Shown in pieces: positions 17,181 through 26,188 of a stretch of DNA of 64,000 bases. Made by a program: the position numbers and the translations under genes. The notes below the pieces were generated by a model. That model was given only the letters and a program-made list of their open reading frames with translations. It ran no database searches and had not been told where the DNA came from. Position 1 is the stretch's first letter. Each line of letters starts with the position of its first letter. Source of the DNA: Paenochrobactrum pullorum (GTDB lineage: Bacteria > Pseudomonadota > Alphaproteobacteria > Rhizobiales > Rhizobiaceae); assembly GCF_041929845.1 (NCBI RefSeq), contig NZ_JBHEEH010000011.1, positions 25,751-89,750 on the forward strand. The letters run 5' to 3'.

Positions 17181-17999
17181 TCAGGATGCATTGTCGGTGG
17201 CTCGTTGTGAGCGTTTAAGCACTGCAATAAGGCCAAGAAGAGCAATAGACCCGAATGTCAACAAGGTGGATACAGCGGCAACCACAGGTGAAACGTCGAA
17301 ATCTAAATCTTCAAAGATCTTGCGCGGTAGTGTTTTGTCTTCAACGCTGGACAAGAAAAAGGACACGACGGGCTCGTCAAACGATATGATGAAGGCAAAG
17401 ACGCCGCCAGCAATAACCCCCGGCATAATAAGCGGTAAGGTGACGTTGCGAAATGCTTGCCATCGTGAGGCTCCAAGGCTCATGGCGGCCAGTTCAAGTC
17501 CTGCGTCGGTTGCTGCAAGAGCTGCCGATACGGTTATAATAACATAAGGCACTGCAAGCACCGTATGTGCAAGCACAAAAGCGATGAGCGATCCAGATAA
17601 TCCCATGCGCGAAAACATCAGATACATCGCAACGCCCACAACGATATTGGGTGCAATGATTGGTGCAAGCATTGTCATGGAAATGACTTTGCGGCCGATT
17701 ATTCTGCCCCGTGCAAGTGCCAGAGCCACCATGGTCCCAAGAACCATAGCAAGGGTTGCCACAATGAGTGCAATTTTGAGTGAAAACAATGCAGGCCCAA
17801 GCCAGTTGGGATCGCCAAGAAGGCTTTTATACCAATCCAGCGTAAAACCGCGTGGAGGGAACTGCAAATAGCGATCTGGCCCTACGGAAATCGGAATCAC
17901 GATAAGTGTTGGCATGAGCAGAAAGGCAATACCTGCTATTCCTGCAAGGCGGGCGAGAAGGACGGGAAGCCGATAGATCGAAAATAGTTGGATTTTCAT
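17181..17999 (-). CDS. Spermidine/putrescine-type ABC permease (PotC-like)
   Basis: A 272-residue permease with six predicted membrane segments and the EAA loop AAMSLGASRWQAFRNVTLPL. It shows the PotC/YdcV pattern PVVSFFLSSVEDKTLPRKIF. It is the last gene of a four-gene ABC importer operon (binding protein, ATPase, two permeases) and overlaps the preceding permease gene by 4 nt (ATGA). The family moves polyamines and also other small cations or organic acids. The LacI-type operator upstream and adjacent catabolic genes argue for a catabolic substrate rather than simple polyamine uptake. Confidence 0.92.
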   Translation of the reverse strand: MKIQLFSIYRLPVLLARLAGIAGIAFLLMPTLIVIPISVGPDRYLQFPPRGFTLDWYKSLLGDPNWLGPALFSLKIALIVATLAMVLGTMVALALARGRIIGRKVISMTMLAPIIAPNIVVGVAMYLMFSRMGLSGSLIAFVLAHTVLAVPYVIITVSAALAATDAGLELAAMSLGASRWQAFRNVTLPLIMPGVIAGGVFAFIISFDEPVVSFFLSSVEDKTLPRKIFEDLDFDVSPVVAAVSTLLTFGSIALLGLIAVLKRSQRATDNAS

Positions 18000-18841
18000 C
18001 GTGATTCCAGCTTATTGAGTTTAAGAAAACGGCTGAATACGGCAATCAGACACATCACCGAGATGAGGAGTAGCGCGGAAAGCGTTGCGCCACGTGGCCA
18101 GTCAAATTTTTCAGTAATTTCATTACTGATTGCTGTAGCCAACATCATGCTTCGCGGGCCGCCGATCAATGCAGGTGTAACGAAGGCGCCAAGCGTTACA
18201 ATGAAAACCATCAGGCTGCCAGCTAAAACGCCTGGTCGCGAGAGCGGCCAGATTATAAGGCGGAAAACGGAAATCTGGGAGGCACCAAGACTAAGTGCGG
18301 CGCGTGGAAATTCTTCCGGAATAGAACGTAAGGATTGATAGATTGGCATGACCATGAACGGCAGCATGACATGCGCTTGCGCAACAACAACGGCAATTTC
18401 ATTGTACAGAAAGGGCAAGGGCGCGTTGGTGATTCCTGTCCATTGCAGAAACGAATTGAATACACCATTCCGCTGTAGAAAAACCGTCCACGCAAAGCTG
18501 CGTACCAAAACGCTGGTCCATAACGGAATAAGGACACAAGCGCCTATAACTGTTGCCCAGATTGGTGAGACATTGCGCATGAGATTGGCGATCGGATAAC
18601 CGATAGCCAGAGCAAGCAAAGCCACAAGAAAACTGACTTTGAATGTTCGCCAGAATATAATCAGTGTAAAATCATCAGTTAACACTTCGCGATAATGACG
18701 CAAAGTAAAATCAGGATCGAAAAAACTCGTGCTTATCAGCTTGATAATAGGCCAGCAAAATACGAATAACAGGATTGTCAGCAAGGGTGCCACAAGCATC
18801 CAGCTTGTACCTGTTGAGAGATCTTTGCGGTTTGTACTCAT
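17996..18841 (-). CDS. Spermidine/putrescine-type ABC permease (PotB-like)
   Basis: A 281-residue permease with the PotB-type N-terminus (MLVAPLLTILLFVFCWPI), RSFAWTVFLQRNGVFN and the EAA loop AALSLGASQISVFRLIIWPLS. It overlaps both neighbours by 4 nt, showing tight translational coupling in the operon. It forms the heterodimeric channel with the PotC-like permease. Confidence 0.92.
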   Translation of the reverse strand: MSTNRKDLSTGTSWMLVAPLLTILLFVFCWPIIKLISTSFFDPDFTLRHYREVLTDDFTLIIFWRTFKVSFLVALLALAIGYPIANLMRNVSPIWATVIGACVLIPLWTSVLVRSFAWTVFLQRNGVFNSFLQWTGITNAPLPFLYNEIAVVVAQAHVMLPFMVMPIYQSLRSIPEEFPRAALSLGASQISVFRLIIWPLSRPGVLAGSLMVFIVTLGAFVTPALIGGPRSMMLATAISNEITEKFDWPRGATLSALLLISVMCLIAVFSRFLKLNKLESR

Positions 18842-19941
18842 GGGCGTGTACCTGCGCTGGAAAAGCAGACTGCTTTGCGCGGTTCTATCGCAAATAATAT
18901 TGGTGCACCGATACCAAGTTCCCTTGCGGCATCCAGGCTGAGACGAGCCGTAATGCGGGTGCCACTTTTTGTTTCAGCTGTTACAACTGTTGTGGCGCCC
19001 GTGAAACTGCGGGAAATGACGGTCGCTTGCGCTGCTTCCGGCTCGGAGCCAACTTTTAGCGTTCTGATATGTTCAGGGCGCACATACACATCTACGATTG
19101 ATTGAGGAGCGAGATGGGTTCCGAAAGGGGTAAGTGCTTCAACGTGCCCGCCATCTTTGAGATTAATGAAGACTGTTTCGCCGGCAACAGAACTGACCGT
19201 TCCTTGCAACTGGCTGCTTTCGCCAACGAAACCGGCAACGAATTGCGTCTGCGGAGCATGGTAAAGGGTATCAGGCGATGCGATCTGTTCAATTTTGCCT
19301 TGGCTCATGACGGCGATGCGATCAGACATCGTCAGCGCTTCTTCCTGATCATGGGTTACGAAGATGATGGTCAGGCCGAGTTTGCGCTGTAGTTCTTTAA
19401 TTTCAATTTGCATCTCTTCGCGCAGCTTTTTATCAAGTGCAGAAAGAGGCTCATCCATTAATAATAAAGGCGGGCGGAAAGAAATAGCGCGGGCAATAGC
19501 CACACGTTGTTGCTGGCCACCGGATAATTGCGCCGGCAATCGATCACCAAAGGTGGAAAGCCTGACTGTACTGAGGGCTTCATTAACGATTGGCTCTGAC
19601 TGAGCTTTGCTCATTCCGCGCATACGCAAAGGGAAACGTACATTCTCTCTTACGCTCATATGTGGAAACAAAGCATATTTTTGAAAGATAATGCCGATTT
19701 CACGTCGATTGGGGGGCAAGGTCGTGACATTACGATCTCCGATGCTGATCGTACCGGAGGTTGGTATTTCAAAACCGGCCAGACACATCAGCAAGGATGT
19801 TTTTCCAGAGCCACTTGGTCCGAGAATTGAGAGAAACTCACCAGCAGTTACATTGACATTGGCATTGTCGACTGCCGTGACGCTGGATCCGTAGCGTTTA
19901 ACTAAATTCGAAATGTTGACGCTGGCACCCATTTTTTGCAT
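18838..19941 (-). CDS. Spermidine/putrescine-type ABC ATPase (PotA-like)
   Basis: A 367-residue ATPase with Walker A GPSGSGKT (41-48), signature LSGGQQQR (140-147), Walker B LLLMDEP (160-166), the His-loop FVTHDQEEA, and a C-terminal TOBE domain (from about 240) typical of PotA/FbpC/UgpC proteins. It drives the two permeases encoded downstream. A GC-rich hairpin in the 129-nt gap separates it from the binding-protein gene. Confidence 0.94.
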   Translation of the reverse strand: MQKMGASVNISNLVKRYGSSVTAVDNANVNVTAGEFLSILGPSGSGKTSLLMCLAGFEIPTSGTISIGDRNVTTLPPNRREIGIIFQKYALFPHMSVRENVRFPLRMRGMSKAQSEPIVNEALSTVRLSTFGDRLPAQLSGGQQQRVAIARAISFRPPLLLMDEPLSALDKKLREEMQIEIKELQRKLGLTIIFVTHDQEEALTMSDRIAVMSQGKIEQIASPDTLYHAPQTQFVAGFVGESSQLQGTVSSVAGETVFINLKDGGHVEALTPFGTHLAPQSIVDVYVRPEHIRTLKVGSEPEAAQATVISRSFTGATTVVTAETKSGTRITARLSLDAARELGIGAPILFAIEPRKAVCFSSAGTRP

Positions 19942-20038
19942 CTGCGGTTCTCCGATATTACGATTGTCGGCGAGGGGGAAAGCCTCGTTTCATGAAAGGG
20001 AATGTGTACGACCGTGATTGGATCAAAAGCAGCTATTG

Positions 20039-20064
20039 CATGGCCCGAAACAAGTCGGGCCATG
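20039..20064 (-). promoter_or_regulatory. Intra-operon hairpin after solute-binding-protein gene
   Basis: CATGGCCCGA and its exact complement enclose a 6-nt loop, directly downstream of the binding-protein stop codon and before the ATPase gene. No U-run follows. Like the hairpins at 4402 and 45479 it probably stabilises the binding-protein mRNA or partly terminates transcription (inference). Confidence 0.6.
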
Positions 20065-20070
20065 TCAAAA

Positions 20071-21123
20071 TCAGCGGCTGAGATACTCGATCATGCGCTG
20101 GCGCATTTCTGCGTCATTATCGGCGATCCATTTCCAATCCGGATCGATCTGAACTGCCAAATTCTCTGCACTGCCGCCGCGTGATTGACGCTCTTCCGGG
20201 GTCAGCAAATCAATGGCTTTTTTGTTTGGCGTTTCGAAAGGAAATTCTTTCGAGAAGGCAACGTGTGCCTCAGGATTGGCAAGGTAGAAATTGATGAATT
20301 CTAATGCGCCTTTTTTATTCTTGGCGTTTTTCAAAACACCCCACATGCCGATATCTTTGATACCTTGGTACCAGGTGAAAGAAACAGGCTCGCCACTTTG
20401 AACAAGAGTGGCAGCGCGACCGGATCCCATCATCGACATGACGGCTTCACCGGTACGTAGCACATTTTGTGATTGGTCGGCAGTTTTCCACCATACGGAG
20501 ATTTCCGGCTTCAATTCGTCCAGTTTGGCAAAGGCGCGCTCAACATCAAGTGGAAATAATTTGTCGCGCGGAACGCCATCTGCTTCAAGTGCAGCGATCA
20601 GCAGCCACGGCCAATAGCTTGCATCCGGCATGGCACGGGGGCCCGGAAAATTTTTCACATCCCAAAAGTCAGCCCAGTTTTTGGGTTGTTTGCCTTCCGG
20701 AAAAGCATCCGTGTTCCATGCCAGAACATTTGCTCCCCAGGTTCGCAACACGCCATTGCCCATGCAGGTGCCTTCAATGGCAAATTCGGCGGCATTGGTT
20801 AAATCTGCACAGTCGATAGGCTCAAGATAGGATGCTTGTGCATAATTATCATTTGGCAATGCGGTAACGATATCCCACTCGGCTGCAGGGAAATCGGCCA
20901 TAGCTTTGACCTTTGCCCATTGCGCACCGAGTCCGGAAGCCACTGGAATGACACGTATACCGGTTTTGGCGGTGAACGGCTCATAAAAATTCTTTTTCAT
21001 GGCCTGTTCGAAAACACCGCCGGCAGTGACGATGACGATTGAGTCATCGGCTGCTTGGGCAGTGATTACTACATTGAAAAGAAGGGCTGCGGATGCAGCG
21101 AATCGAAGGAGATGTGCTTTCAT
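20071..21123 (-). CDS. Periplasmic solute-binding protein (PotD-like)
   Basis: A 350-residue extracellular binding protein with a signal peptide ending NVVITAQA-AD (about residue 24). Family features are VIVTAGGVFEQAMKKNFYEPF, PKNWADFWDVKNFPG and TGEAVMSMMGSGRAA. It is the first gene of the ABC operon, 183 nt upstream of and divergent from LacI regulator 1. A TTTAACGTTA operator-like site lies 39 nt upstream of the start. It is close to the iron/spermidine/putrescine binding group, but the ligand is not determined. Confidence 0.9.
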   Translation of the reverse strand: MKAHLLRFAASAALLFNVVITAQAADDSIVIVTAGGVFEQAMKKNFYEPFTAKTGIRVIPVASGLGAQWAKVKAMADFPAAEWDIVTALPNDNYAQASYLEPIDCADLTNAAEFAIEGTCMGNGVLRTWGANVLAWNTDAFPEGKQPKNWADFWDVKNFPGPRAMPDASYWPWLLIAALEADGVPRDKLFPLDVERAFAKLDELKPEISVWWKTADQSQNVLRTGEAVMSMMGSGRAATLVQSGEPVSFTWYQGIKDIGMWGVLKNAKNKKGALEFINFYLANPEAHVAFSKEFPFETPNKKAIDLLTPEERQSRGGSAENLAVQIDPDWKWIADNDAEMRQRMIEYLSR

Positions 21124-21161
21124 CTGTTTGTTCCCGGTTTTATTGTTTCTTGCTTTATGCC

Positions 21162-21171
21162 TTTAACGTTA
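21162..21171. promoter_or_regulatory. LacI-type operator candidate (site 1)
   Basis: TTTAACGTTA, with the TAACGTTA palindrome and central CpG typical of LacI-family operators. It lies 39 nt before the binding-protein start. The same 10-mer occurs at 24156, 24288 and 27609. Confidence 0.65.
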
Positions 21172-21250
21172 CATATTGTCAATCCGTAACGAAGGATGCA
21201 GTTTCTATTATTTATCACGCAGCTTTCGTTAATTCTTTATGATAATATTA

Positions 21251-21260
21251 TTTTACGTTA
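21251..21260. promoter_or_regulatory. LacI-type operator candidate (site 2, one mismatch)
   Basis: TTTTACGTTA, one base different from the shared 10-mer, 47 nt before the start of LacI regulator 1. It could serve autoregulation. Confidence 0.4.
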
Positions 21261-21306
21261 TAGTTGTATTTTATGTATGGATTCAGCGAGGTATGAAGAG
21301 AGTGAA

Positions 21307-22350
21307 ATGACGGAAAGTAAAACAAAGCCCAGACGGTGGGTGACCATCAAAGATGTGGCTGCCGCTGCCGGCGTCTCTCCGATGACGGTGTCAAATGTTA
21401 TCAATAAGCGACACAAATTCGTCAGCGATTCGACTCGTAAAACGGTGGAGCGTGAAATTGCACGTCTTAATTATCGCGTACAGCAAAATGCGCGTGGGCT
21501 TCGTGTGGCAAGACGGCGTGCTGTCGGGATTATCATCGTTGATGAAACGCAATCTTTTCTTTCGGATCATTTCAACTCTCATATTGTTGCAGGTCTGAGT
21601 AATGTTTTGAGCCAAAATGATCATGCGCTCAGCATTCAGGGGATCAGTCTTGATCATTTTGAAAAATCATTTGCGGTGCGAAATTTTTCGGTTGATGGCT
21701 TTTGCATCATTCTTTCCGGCAAAACTGAAGATCGCCGCAAAGTTATCGACAAATTGGTCGAGATGGATCAACCGGTAGTTTTATTTCAGGAACCTCGGAT
21801 TGAAAGTGATGCTGATATCTGCATCATCAGGCAAGATGATACACTGGGAGGGCAAGCGCTGGCAGATCATTTTGCTGCCCGCCGGCTCCGGCGTTATTTA
21901 ATCTTGCGACCGGCAACCGATTGGCCGGCTATTGAAGCGCGGATCGAAAGTTTTACCCAGCAAATCACGCGGCTTGTACCGGATGCAACAATTGATATTA
22001 TCCATTCGGCCAATGAAGATTTTGATAGTGTGCGCGAGGCATTTGCTGCTTATCTGGAAGATCATGAATTGCCGGAAGCTATTTTTGGTGCCAATGATCG
22101 TTTGGCAATCGGCGCGATGGCGCTTTTACAAACGCGGGGCATTGCTATCCCCGGGCAGGTGGCCATTGCTGGTTTTAACGGCTTTGAATCCCGCCGTTAT
22201 GCGCAGCCCCTTATCACCACCGTTATTTCGCCGGCTTATGCCTTGGGTGAGACAGCCGGAAAAGTTTTGCTTGAGCGTTTTTCCAGCGACAGATTTAAAG
22301 AAAAAGAAATTGTGCTCCCAGTTTATCTGGAACCTGGAGCGACGACTTGA
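21307..22350 (+). CDS. LacI-family transcriptional regulator 1
   Basis: A 347-residue LacI regulator. The N-terminal helix-turn-helix is VTIKDVAAAAGVSPMTVSNV, and the hinge region (NYRVQQNARGLR) is followed by a periplasmic-binding-protein-like ligand domain (IFGANDRLAIGAM, GIAIPGQVAIAGFNGFE). The start at 21307 is preferred to upstream starts (21196, 21277) because a purine-rich GAGAG precedes it and homology begins there. It is divergent from the ABC importer and convergent with the dehydratase. It is paralogous to the regulator at 27804 (shared FLSD, ADWPAIxAR and VITGFNGF/VAIAGFNGF stretches), and both probably use TTTAACGTTA. Confidence 0.92.
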   Translation: MTESKTKPRRWVTIKDVAAAAGVSPMTVSNVINKRHKFVSDSTRKTVEREIARLNYRVQQNARGLRVARRRAVGIIIVDETQSFLSDHFNSHIVAGLSNVLSQNDHALSIQGISLDHFEKSFAVRNFSVDGFCIILSGKTEDRRKVIDKLVEMDQPVVLFQEPRIESDADICIIRQDDTLGGQALADHFAARRLRRYLILRPATDWPAIEARIESFTQQITRLVPDATIDIIHSANEDFDSVREAFAAYLEDHELPEAIFGANDRLAIGAMALLQTRGIAIPGQVAIAGFNGFESRRYAQPLITTVISPAYALGETAGKVLLERFSSDRFKEKEIVLPVYLEPGATT

Positions 22351-22392
22351 TCCGGCAGGTCTGATAACTGCCGGATCAAACGGTTTGTTGGT

Positions 22393-24117
22393 TTATACGG
22401 ATTTTGCTGGTACGGCACTGCCGCTTGCGCCCACCAATACACCGAAATCGGCCCCCTTATCGGCTTGCATGACATTTTCGATAAAGATACGGCCATAACC
22501 GCGGCTATAATGGGGCGCTGGTGCTTTCCATTCTTTGCGTCTGGCTGCCAGTTCTGCATCGCTGATATCAAGATGCAAGCGCCCCATTTCGACATCAAGC
22601 TCGATCATGTCGCCGTTGCGCACAAAAGCGAGCGGGCCACCCACTGCCGATTCTGGTGCAACATGCAAAACGACTGTACCGAAAGCGGTGCCGCTCATGC
22701 GTCCGTCGGAAATGCGAACCATGTCCCGGATACCCTTACGCAGCAGCTTATTCGGCAGGGTCATATTGCCCACTTCAGGCATACCCGGATATCCGACCGG
22801 CCCTGCATGTTTGAGAACAAGTATGCAGTTTTCATCAACATCAAGTTCATCCGTATCAATACGGGCTTTGAAGTCTTTCATGTCTTCAAAGACAACTGCT
22901 CGTCCACGATGCTTCATCAATTCCTGCGAAGCGGCAGAAGGTTTGATAACGGCGCCATCCGGCGCCAGATTACCGCGCAAGACGACGATACCGCCACGAT
23001 CTTTGAAAGGTTCGTCCAGTGCTCTGATGACATCGCGATCATAGCATTCTGCTCTTGCAACATCTTCGGCAATGGTTTTACCCGATACAGTGATTGCGTC
23101 ACCATGCATGAGTGGCAGCAGTTCTTTCATAAGGGCCGGAAGGCCACCGGCATTGAAGAAATCTTCCATTAGATAAGCACCCGATGGCATCAGATTGAGC
23201 AGGCAGGGCACTTTTTTACCCAAACGATCCCAATCATCGAGGGTGAGGTCAATGCCAAGTCGCCCGGCTAATGCCAGCAAATGAACAACAGCGTTGGTCG
23301 AACCGCCAATACCACCATTAACGATGATGGCATTCTCCAGCGCTTTTTTAGTGACGATTTGCGAGAAACGGATATCGTCCTTCACCATCTCCACAATTCG
23401 TTTGCCGGATTGTGCGGCAAGAACTGCTCTGCGGCTGTCAACGGCAGGTACTGCGGCATTTTGCGATAAAGCAATGCCCATTGCTTCTGCCATCGAAGCC
23501 ATGGTGGATGCCGTTCCCATCGTCATGCACGAACCGGCGGAACGGCTCATGGCTGCTTCTGCATCAAGAAATTCCGCCATCGACATTTCGCCGGTTTGCA
23601 GCATTTCATCATAACGGATGACGTCGGTGCCAGAGCCGAGAAGACGGCCACGGAACCGGCCATTGAGCATAGGTCCACCCGATACCATAATGGCAGGAAC
23701 GTCGACACTTGCGGCGCCCATCAGCAAGGCGGGGGTGGTCTTGTCACAACCGGCAAGCAGCACTACACCATCAATTGGGTTGGCGCGGATGGTTTCTTCT
23801 ACATCCATGCTAACCTGATTGCGGTAGATCATGGCTGTCGGGCGTACCAGCGACTCGCCAAGGCTCATGACCGGAAATTCCAGCGGCAGCCCGCCAGCAG
23901 CCAAGACGCCTTTTTTGACATGCTCTGCAAGGCCGCGCAGATGTGCATTGCAAGGGGTTAGTTCCGACCAGGTATTGCAAATTCCAATCACTGGCCTGCC
24001 ATCAAACATTTCCGGCAAAATGCCTTGGTTTTTCATCCAGCTTCGGGCATAAAATCCATATTTATCGGCTGTCCCAAACCATTGCGCACTGCGAAATGCC
24101 GGCTTTTTCTCGCTCAT
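22393..24117 (-). CDS. IlvD/Edd-family sugar-acid dehydratase
   Basis: A 574-residue dehydratase of the IlvD/Edd family. Cluster-binding cysteines fit a [2Fe-2S] type enzyme: ICNTWSEL (Cys47), LAGCDKTTP (Cys124) and GSCMTMGTAST (Cys197). The N-terminus RSAQWFGTADKYGFYARSWMKNQG is typical of the L-arabinonate/D-xylonate dehydratase branch rather than the amino-acid biosynthetic IlvD. It would convert an aldonate-like acid to a 2-keto-3-deoxy acid. It has its own TTTAACGTTA site 39 nt upstream. The exact substrate is unknown. Confidence 0.9.
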   Translation of the reverse strand: MSEKKPAFRSAQWFGTADKYGFYARSWMKNQGILPEMFDGRPVIGICNTWSELTPCNAHLRGLAEHVKKGVLAAGGLPLEFPVMSLGESLVRPTAMIYRNQVSMDVEETIRANPIDGVVLLAGCDKTTPALLMGAASVDVPAIMVSGGPMLNGRFRGRLLGSGTDVIRYDEMLQTGEMSMAEFLDAEAAMSRSAGSCMTMGTASTMASMAEAMGIALSQNAAVPAVDSRRAVLAAQSGKRIVEMVKDDIRFSQIVTKKALENAIIVNGGIGGSTNAVVHLLALAGRLGIDLTLDDWDRLGKKVPCLLNLMPSGAYLMEDFFNAGGLPALMKELLPLMHGDAITVSGKTIAEDVARAECYDRDVIRALDEPFKDRGGIVVLRGNLAPDGAVIKPSAASQELMKHRGRAVVFEDMKDFKARIDTDELDVDENCILVLKHAGPVGYPGMPEVGNMTLPNKLLRKGIRDMVRISDGRMSGTAFGTVVLHVAPESAVGGPLAFVRNGDMIELDVEMGRLHLDISDAELAARRKEWKAPAPHYSRGYGRIFIENVMQADKGADFGVLVGASGSAVPAKSV

Positions 24118-24155
24118 AAGTCATGTCCTCCCATGGGTTAAACAAGAAAATTAAG

Positions 24156-24165
24156 TTTAACGTTA
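24156..24165. promoter_or_regulatory. LacI-type operator candidate (site 3)
   Basis: TTTAACGTTA followed by TAT, upstream of the dehydratase gene in the divergent intergenic region shared with the amidohydrolase gene. The two sites in this region are 132 nt apart, a spacing that would allow looping. Confidence 0.7.
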
Positions 24166-24287
24166 TATATTTGATATTCTTGTTATCAAGACCTGTCAAC
24201 GACCGGATAAACTGCTTCTATATGGAATAATGCGACATCTTTACCCTGACGAGATGATCGAGACTTGACAGAAAGCTCGTAAATAGG

Positions 24288-24297
24288 TTTAACGTTA
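24288..24297. promoter_or_regulatory. LacI-type operator candidate (site 4)
   Basis: TTTAACGTTA followed by TAT, 26 nt before the amidohydrolase start, where a bound repressor would cover the promoter. Confidence 0.7.
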
Positions 24298-24323
24298 TAT
24301 TACGATTACAACGGAGTCTTCTT

Positions 24324-25184
24324 ATGATCGTCGATTGCCATGTAAACATCTTCAATCCAGAACAAACCACACCCCTTTTTGCTCGTCTTTCACCAACGTC
24401 CAGACCGGGAAAAATGGGTTTGGAAGCCGATGCGGATACTATTTATAAAGCAATGGAAGACGTGGATAAGGCGATCTTGTTCACTTTGCGTTATGCAGAT
24501 GCCATTGGTGTTGATGGTGATGATGAAGTGACCGCGGCTGCTGTTGCCAAATATCCGGATAAATTCATTGGTTTTGCCGCGATGGATCCGCGCCGTCCTG
24601 ATTATATGGACTTATTGGTTCACGCCATTGAAGACCTCAAACTGACAGGTGTGAAATTCGGTCCGATTTATAATGGTGTTTCATTGCTTGATCCGCGTTT
24701 GGTTCCGGTTTACGAATATTTGCAGAAGAAAAATATTCCGCTGACCATGCATATGGGAACGACCTTCAGTCCTACAGCTCCCGTCCAATATGGTCGACCG
24801 CTTGATGTAGATACAATCGCGGCCCGCTATCCTGATTTGAAGATGATCATGGCGCATATGGGGCATCCTTGGTATGAAGAATGTATCATTGTCGCACGCA
24901 AACATCCCAATGTTTATTGCGAAGTATCTGCTCTGCATTATCGTCCATGGCAGTTCTACAATATTTTGATTTGTGCGCAGGAATATCTCATCACTGAACG
25001 CGACAAGATTTTCTGGGGAACTGATTTCCCATGGACAACGGTGGAGGAATCAATCGGAGGGCTGCGTTCTGTCAATGATCAGGTGGAGGGGACACGTCTG
25101 CCACGCGTTGCTCAAACGACAATTGATCGTATTTTACATTCCAATCCATTGGAGCATTGGTGGCATGGCGGCTATCCAGGCTGA
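24324..25184 (+). CDS. Amidohydrolase 2 family metal-dependent hydrolase
   Basis: A 286-residue TIM-barrel hydrolase of the amidohydrolase-2 family. Recognisable are MIVDCHVNIF (the usual DxHxH reads DCHVN), GVKFGPIYNG, LTMHMGTTFS, MIMAHMGHPWYEE and FWGTDFPWTT with the catalytic Asp. Family members include lactonases of sugar acids and decarboxylases. In this cluster a lactonase or amidase step before the dehydratase is plausible but unproven. It is divergent from the dehydratase gene and has its own operator-like site and terminator. The altered first metal motif is unusual. Confidence 0.87.
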   Translation: MIVDCHVNIFNPEQTTPLFARLSPTSRPGKMGLEADADTIYKAMEDVDKAILFTLRYADAIGVDGDDEVTAAAVAKYPDKFIGFAAMDPRRPDYMDLLVHAIEDLKLTGVKFGPIYNGVSLLDPRLVPVYEYLQKKNIPLTMHMGTTFSPTAPVQYGRPLDVDTIAARYPDLKMIMAHMGHPWYEECIIVARKHPNVYCEVSALHYRPWQFYNILICAQEYLITERDKIFWGTDFPWTTVEESIGGLRSVNDQVEGTRLPRVAQTTIDRILHSNPLEHWWHGGYPG

Positions 25185-25209
25185 AAACAGTCATAAAATT
25201 TGTGAAAAG

Positions 25210-25234
25210 AGCAGGCTTAGGCCTGCTTTTTTTG
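25210..25234 (+). terminator. Rho-independent terminator after amidohydrolase
   Basis: AGCAGGC-TTAG-GCCTGCT followed by a run of T at 227-233, 25 nt after the amidohydrolase stop codon. Confidence 0.9.
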
Positions 25235-25261
25235 TTTCGGTCTTCATTTAAAATATGCGAT

Positions 25262-25295
25262 AAAAAAATGGCCGGAACAAACCGGCCATTTTTTA
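25262..25295 (-). terminator. Bidirectional rho-independent terminator
   Basis: ATGGCCGG and CCGGCCAT arms with a 6-nt loop, flanked by an A-run on the left and a T-run on the right. It lies just after the stop of the minus-strand hydrolase gene at 25315. Confidence 0.88.
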
Positions 25296-25314
25296 TTAAT
25301 ATTGCAATAAAGAC

Positions 25315-26160
25315 TTAAAGATCAGCGGTAAAATGCTGCTTTTGGGTACCCAATCCTTCAATGCCAAGTTCGACAATATCACCGTGCTTGAGATAGCGTG
25401 GCGGTTTCATTCCCATTCCAACACCCGGAGGGGTTCCGGTGGAAATAATATCGCCCGGCATCAGGCTCATGAACTGGCTGAGATAGGAAACCAGATAGGC
25501 TACCTGATAGATCATTGTTTTGGTCGAACCGTTCTGCATCGTTTCGCCATTGACTTTGAGCCACATGGACAGCTGTTGCGGATCATTGATTTCATCTTTT
25601 GTCACCATCCACGGACCGATCGGCCCGAAGGTGTCACAGCTTTTGCCTTTGGTCCATTGACCTTGGCGCTCATTTTGAAAAGCACGCTCAGATACATCGT
25701 GAGCCACACAATAACCGGCAACATAATCGAGTGCTTCTGCTTCGGAAACATATTTTGCCTGTTTGCCAATGACGATACCAAGCTCGACTTCCCAATCAGT
25801 TTTTTCTGAGTCGCGCGGGATCAGAACATTGTCATTGGGGCCGACAACGGCGGATGATGCCTTCATGAAAACGACAGGTTCTGTAGGCAGGGCAAGACCT
25901 GCTTCTGCGGCATGGTCGGCATAGTTCAGACCGATGCAGATAAATTTGCCGACATTGCTGACACATGGGCCAAGGCGGGGGGAGCCGTCCACAATTGGCA
26001 AAGATTGTGGGTCGATTTTTGCCAATTGCGCAAGGGACGCAGGATCAAGCACTTGACCGCCTATATCGGTGATCCGGTCAGACAAATCACGAATTCTTCC
26101 CTCGGCGTCCAGCAAGCCGGGCTTTTCTTGCCCCAGCTCTCCGTAACGTAATAGTTTCAT
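25315..26160 (-). CDS. Fumarylacetoacetate hydrolase family protein
   Basis: A 281-residue FAH-family enzyme. Metal ligands are in DWEVELGIVIGK, and family motifs are IGLNYADHAAEAG, CVAHDVSERAFQ, GKSCDTFGPIGPW and PGDIISTGTPPGVG. Related enzymes hydrolyse or decarboxylate 2,4-diketo or acylpyruvate compounds (for example 2,4-diketo-3-deoxy sugar acids) or act as ureidoglycolate lyase. The gene follows the aminotransferase by 28 nt, so both are in one operon under the TTTAACGTTA site at 27609. In context it may cleave a diketo acid derived from the dehydratase product; this is inference. Confidence 0.9.
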   Translation of the reverse strand: MKLLRYGELGQEKPGLLDAEGRIRDLSDRITDIGGQVLDPASLAQLAKIDPQSLPIVDGSPRLGPCVSNVGKFICIGLNYADHAAEAGLALPTEPVVFMKASSAVVGPNDNVLIPRDSEKTDWEVELGIVIGKQAKYVSEAEALDYVAGYCVAHDVSERAFQNERQGQWTKGKSCDTFGPIGPWMVTKDEINDPQQLSMWLKVNGETMQNGSTKTMIYQVAYLVSYLSQFMSLMPGDIISTGTPPGVGMGMKPPRYLKHGDIVELGIEGLGTQKQHFTADL

Positions 26161-26188
26161 GGTTAAACTCCTTTGCCCTCGATAATTG